This document shows, piece by piece, positions 44,056 to 44,353 of a stretch of DNA of 44,353 nt. The translations under genes were made by a program, and so were the position numbers. The DNA lies in the NCBI GenBank assembly GCA_021324635.1, contig JAJPIS010000033.1, forward strand, positions 1-44,353, written 5' to 3'. Source of the DNA: Gemmatimonadota bacterium (GTDB lineage: Bacteria; Gemmatimonadota; Gemmatimonadetes; Gemmatimonadales; Gemmatimonadaceae). Positions within the stretch are counted from its first letter, which is position 1, and each line of letters starts with the position of its first letter. Below the pieces are notes generated by a model. That model was not told the origin of the DNA. It saw only the letters and a list, made by a program, of their open reading frames with translations, and searched no databases.

Positions 44056-44094
44056 TCGGCACCTACCTCCGGTCGTCGCTTTTTCCCGCCAGAC

Positions 44095-44353
44095 GCGGGC
44101 GGTGCGACATGCCGGGCCAGGCATCCGTGCGGGATGCGAACGGCGGGCGGCATGAATGCCGGCAGGCATCCGTGCGGGATGCGCATCGCGGGCGGCATGA
44201 ATGCCGCCCCTACGATACGACCCCGTTGCCGCGCGCCGCGACGGCGTCGGCATCCCGCCCGTCGTTGCCGTTCCCGGTGCAGGGGCAATTCGCGACGCGA
44301 ATTGCCCCTGCACCATCCAACAAACCCGTTCCTTTGGTGGCCGCGGGACGCGG
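44095..44353 (+). repeat. Dispersed hairpin element, copy 4 (runs to window end)
   Basis: Module A occurs twice, once degenerate (about 44144-44160) and once perfect (44189-44213), each preceded by a GCATCCGTGCGGGATGC hairpin. Palindrome B (44276-44314) has perfect 18-nt arms (GGTGCAGGGGCAATTCGC) around GAC. Tail C runs 44315-44353, to the window edge. No gene lies between 44056 and the end. Confidence 0.85.

Noticed and set aside
44095-44353. Insertion sequence at the window end
   Set aside because: No transposase frame or terminal inverted repeats; the DNA matches the three other hairpin elements instead.

Overview
The window is about 44 kb of very GC-rich bacterial chromosome, densely packed with genes and with no rRNA, tRNA, phage, IS or CRISPR locus that I can recognise. 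The gene set points to Gemmatimonadota or a close relative: a PadR regulator coupled to an ADOP-type duplicated permease, a split iron-sulfur serine dehydratase, a bacillithiol-type YpdA reductase, a Tat-exported LanC-like protein and many exported peptidases. The assignment rests on gene content and base composition only.

Layout. 1-2160 (minus): start of an exported protein and a gamma-glutamyltranspeptidase lipoprotein. 2161-2878: repeat-rich intergenic element. 2879-4164 (minus): a Tiki/GumN-like exported protein (DUF5694) and a small membrane protein. 4320-7363 (plus): padR plus ADOP permease. 7612-10084 (minus): pxpABC 5-oxoprolinase operon. 10182-11889 (plus): acyl-CoA dehydrogenase and MaoC-like hydratase. 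11886-12611 (minus): four-helix membrane protein. 12870-17583 (plus): exported LanC-like protein, M19 membrane dipeptidase, serine dehydratase beta and alpha. 17593-18366 (minus): AIM24 protein. 18652-25620 (plus): CPA1 antiporter, a SAM-II riboswitch with a siroheme sulfite/nitrite reductase, M13 peptidase, YncE-like propeller. 25772-30074 (minus): CHAT protein and LytTR regulator. 30364-32203 (plus): lipoprotein and SDR enzyme. 32394-34990 (minus): ftcD fusion and inositol-monophosphatase family protein. 35083-44055 (plus): trpS, purA, ypdA, glyS, M3-like peptidase, GAF histidine kinase, and a two-gene unit that includes a ubiquitin-like protein.

Function. Much of the window suits growth on peptides and amino acids. 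Gamma-glutamyltranspeptidase, a renal-dipeptidase homologue and 5-oxoprolinase together cover a gamma-glutamyl salvage route. M13 and M3-type peptidases, serine dehydratase, FtcD (histidine breakdown) and the acyl-CoA dehydrogenase/MaoC pair add protein, serine, histidine and branched-chain or C5 acyl-CoA catabolism.

Most notable: (1) a dispersed intergenic element present four times, built from two conserved perfect hairpins and a conserved 39-bp tail, with base changes that compensate across the hairpin arms; one copy supplies the C-terminus of the CHAT protein; (2) a clear SAM-II riboswitch with a good promoter ahead of the sulfite/nitrite reductase; (3) a recurrent TANNNT-N6-ATG arrangement at seven genes, predicting leaderless transcripts; (4) a Tat-exported LanC-like protein with a Cys-Cys-Gly zinc motif and a His-rich leader; (5) a ubiquitin-fold protein without diglycine, translationally coupled to an unknown 106-residue protein beside a soluble histidine kinase.
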